A DNA stretch of 6,687 bases from Oxalobacteraceae bacterium. Lineage in GTDB: Bacteria; Pseudomonadota; Gammaproteobacteria; Burkholderiales; Burkholderiaceae_D. Below are positions 5,900 to 6,687 of the stretch, in pieces (within the stretch, counting starts at the first letter, position 1; each line of letters starts with the position of its first letter). Location of the stretch: NCBI GenBank assembly GCA_003132085.1, contig PKWO01000539.1, positions 1 to 6,687 of the forward strand, in the 5' to 3' direction. Made by a program: the position numbers and the translations under genes. The notes beneath the pieces were generated by a model. The model was not told the origin of the DNA. It did no database searches and was given only the letters and a program-made list of their open reading frames with translations.

Positions 5900-6667
5900 A
5901 TGATGCAAGCCATCCAGTTCGCTTCACGCCCCGCCCCCGCTTTCCAACTCCGTGAAACGCCGCGGCTGCCCGATTGGCAGAACCGTTGCTCAAGTTGCAG
6001 CCTTCACCAGTTGTGCCTGCCCACCGGTCTGGGCGACCCGGAGATGCACCGGCTTGACCGCATCGTCACGCGCCGCCGCGTGCCGCGCGACAGCAACCTT
6101 TACCGCATGGGGGATCCGTTCACCAATCTCTACGCGATCCACCTGGGCCACTTCAAGACACATCAGTTGAGTACCGACGGCGCGGAGCAAGTCACCGGCT
6201 TTCAGATGGCGGGCGAACTGTTGGGCATGGATGCGATCAGCACCGATCGCCATCACTGCGGCGCGGTGGCGCTGGAAGACAGCGAAGTGTGCGAAATTCC
6301 GTTTGCGCGGCTGCAAGAATTATTTATCGAGATCCCGGCGCTGCTGCGCCATTTCCATCGGACCATGAGCCAGGAAATCACGCGCGATCAGAGCGTGATG
6401 CGACTACTGGGGAATATGCGTGCCGAACAGCGATTTGCGGTGTTTCTAGTCAATCTTTCAACGCGTTATGTAGCGCGCGGCTATTCCTCCACCAGTTTCC
6501 GTTTGCGCATGTCGCGCGAAGACATCGGCAATTACCTGGGGCTGACCATCGAAAGCATCAGCCGGTTGCTGGCGCAGTTCAAGAGGCAGGGTTGGCTGCA
6601 AGTCGACAAACGCGAAATAGTCATTCTGGAACCGCAGACACTAAAGGCACTGGCGGCCGGTACCTAG
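5900..6667 (+). CDS. fnr: FNR-type [4Fe-4S] oxygen-responsive transcription regulator
   Basis: This is a 255-residue Crp/Fnr-family regulator close in length to E. coli FNR (250). The N-terminal cluster motif C30-x2-C33-x5-C39 (NRCSSCSLHQLCLP) has the E. coli spacing. The fourth ligand is C131 in VCEIPF, matching E. coli C122. An extra Cys, C120, is present in HHCGAV. The cyclic-nucleotide-binding-like beta roll precedes a dimer helix, then the winged helix with DIGNYLGLTIESISRLL. E218, S221 and R222 are the residues FNR uses to read TTGAT-N4-ATCAA. It should therefore bind DNA as a dimer under low oxygen and lose its cluster in air. I chose ATG 5900 (GAG at 5891-5893); the adjacent ATG 5903 is possible, and an upstream TTG at 5867 would add 11 uncharacteristic residues. 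It lies in the same direction as the signalling genes but has its own 198-bp upstream region. Confidence 0.94.
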   Translation: MMQAIQFASRPAPAFQLRETPRLPDWQNRCSSCSLHQLCLPTGLGDPEMHRLDRIVTRRRVPRDSNLYRMGDPFTNLYAIHLGHFKTHQLSTDGAEQVTGFQMAGELLGMDAISTDRHHCGAVALEDSEVCEIPFARLQELFIEIPALLRHFHRTMSQEITRDQSVMRLLGNMRAEQRFAVFLVNLSTRYVARGYSSTSFRLRMSREDIGNYLGLTIESISRLLAQFKRQGWLQVDKREIVILEPQTLKALAAGT

Positions 6668-6687
6668 GTGGAGCAGGGATTTCGAGC

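Overview
The window looks like chromosome from a GC-rich Gram-negative bacterium, most likely a betaproteobacterium. That placement is inferred from protein style (an E. coli-like FNR, a CZB protein, a CybB-type cytochrome b561) and was not tested by a search. Seven genes lie on the + strand and one on the - strand. There are no RNA genes, transposases, insertion sequences or CRISPR arrays.

Left part (1-1452): the window opens inside the C-terminal end of a TrbG/VirB9-like protein. Converging on it is a minus-strand di-heme cytochrome b561. Diverging from the cytochrome across a 198-bp spacer is a small stand-alone CZB (chemoreceptor zinc-binding) domain protein in which one of the four usual metal ligands is replaced by Asp.

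Central part (1616-5701): four signalling genes in one direction form a probable operon. They are (1) a soluble PAS-PAS-HisKA-HATPase kinase whose second PAS carries the FixL heme/oxygen-sensing signature, (2) a single-domain Rcp1/CheY-like response regulator, (3) a kinase of unusual order, receiver-PAS-HisKA_3-HATPase (NarX/DegS-type catalytic core), and (4) a NarL/LuxR-type DNA-binding response regulator that overlaps gene 3 by 8 bp.

Right part (5702-6687): a 198-bp intergenic region holds a perfect 9-2-9 palindrome. It is followed by an FNR-type [4Fe-4S] oxygen-responsive transcription factor with all four cluster ligands and the FNR recognition-helix residues.

The most interesting reading is an oxygen-sensing cascade. 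A heme-PAS kinase may pass phosphate to receivers, one of them the N-terminal receiver of a second kinase. That kinase would phosphorylate a NarL-type regulator, which may act at the palindrome just upstream of the FNR gene. Two chemically different oxygen sensors (heme and Fe-S) would then sit in one locus. The domain assignments are well supported; the wiring is inference.
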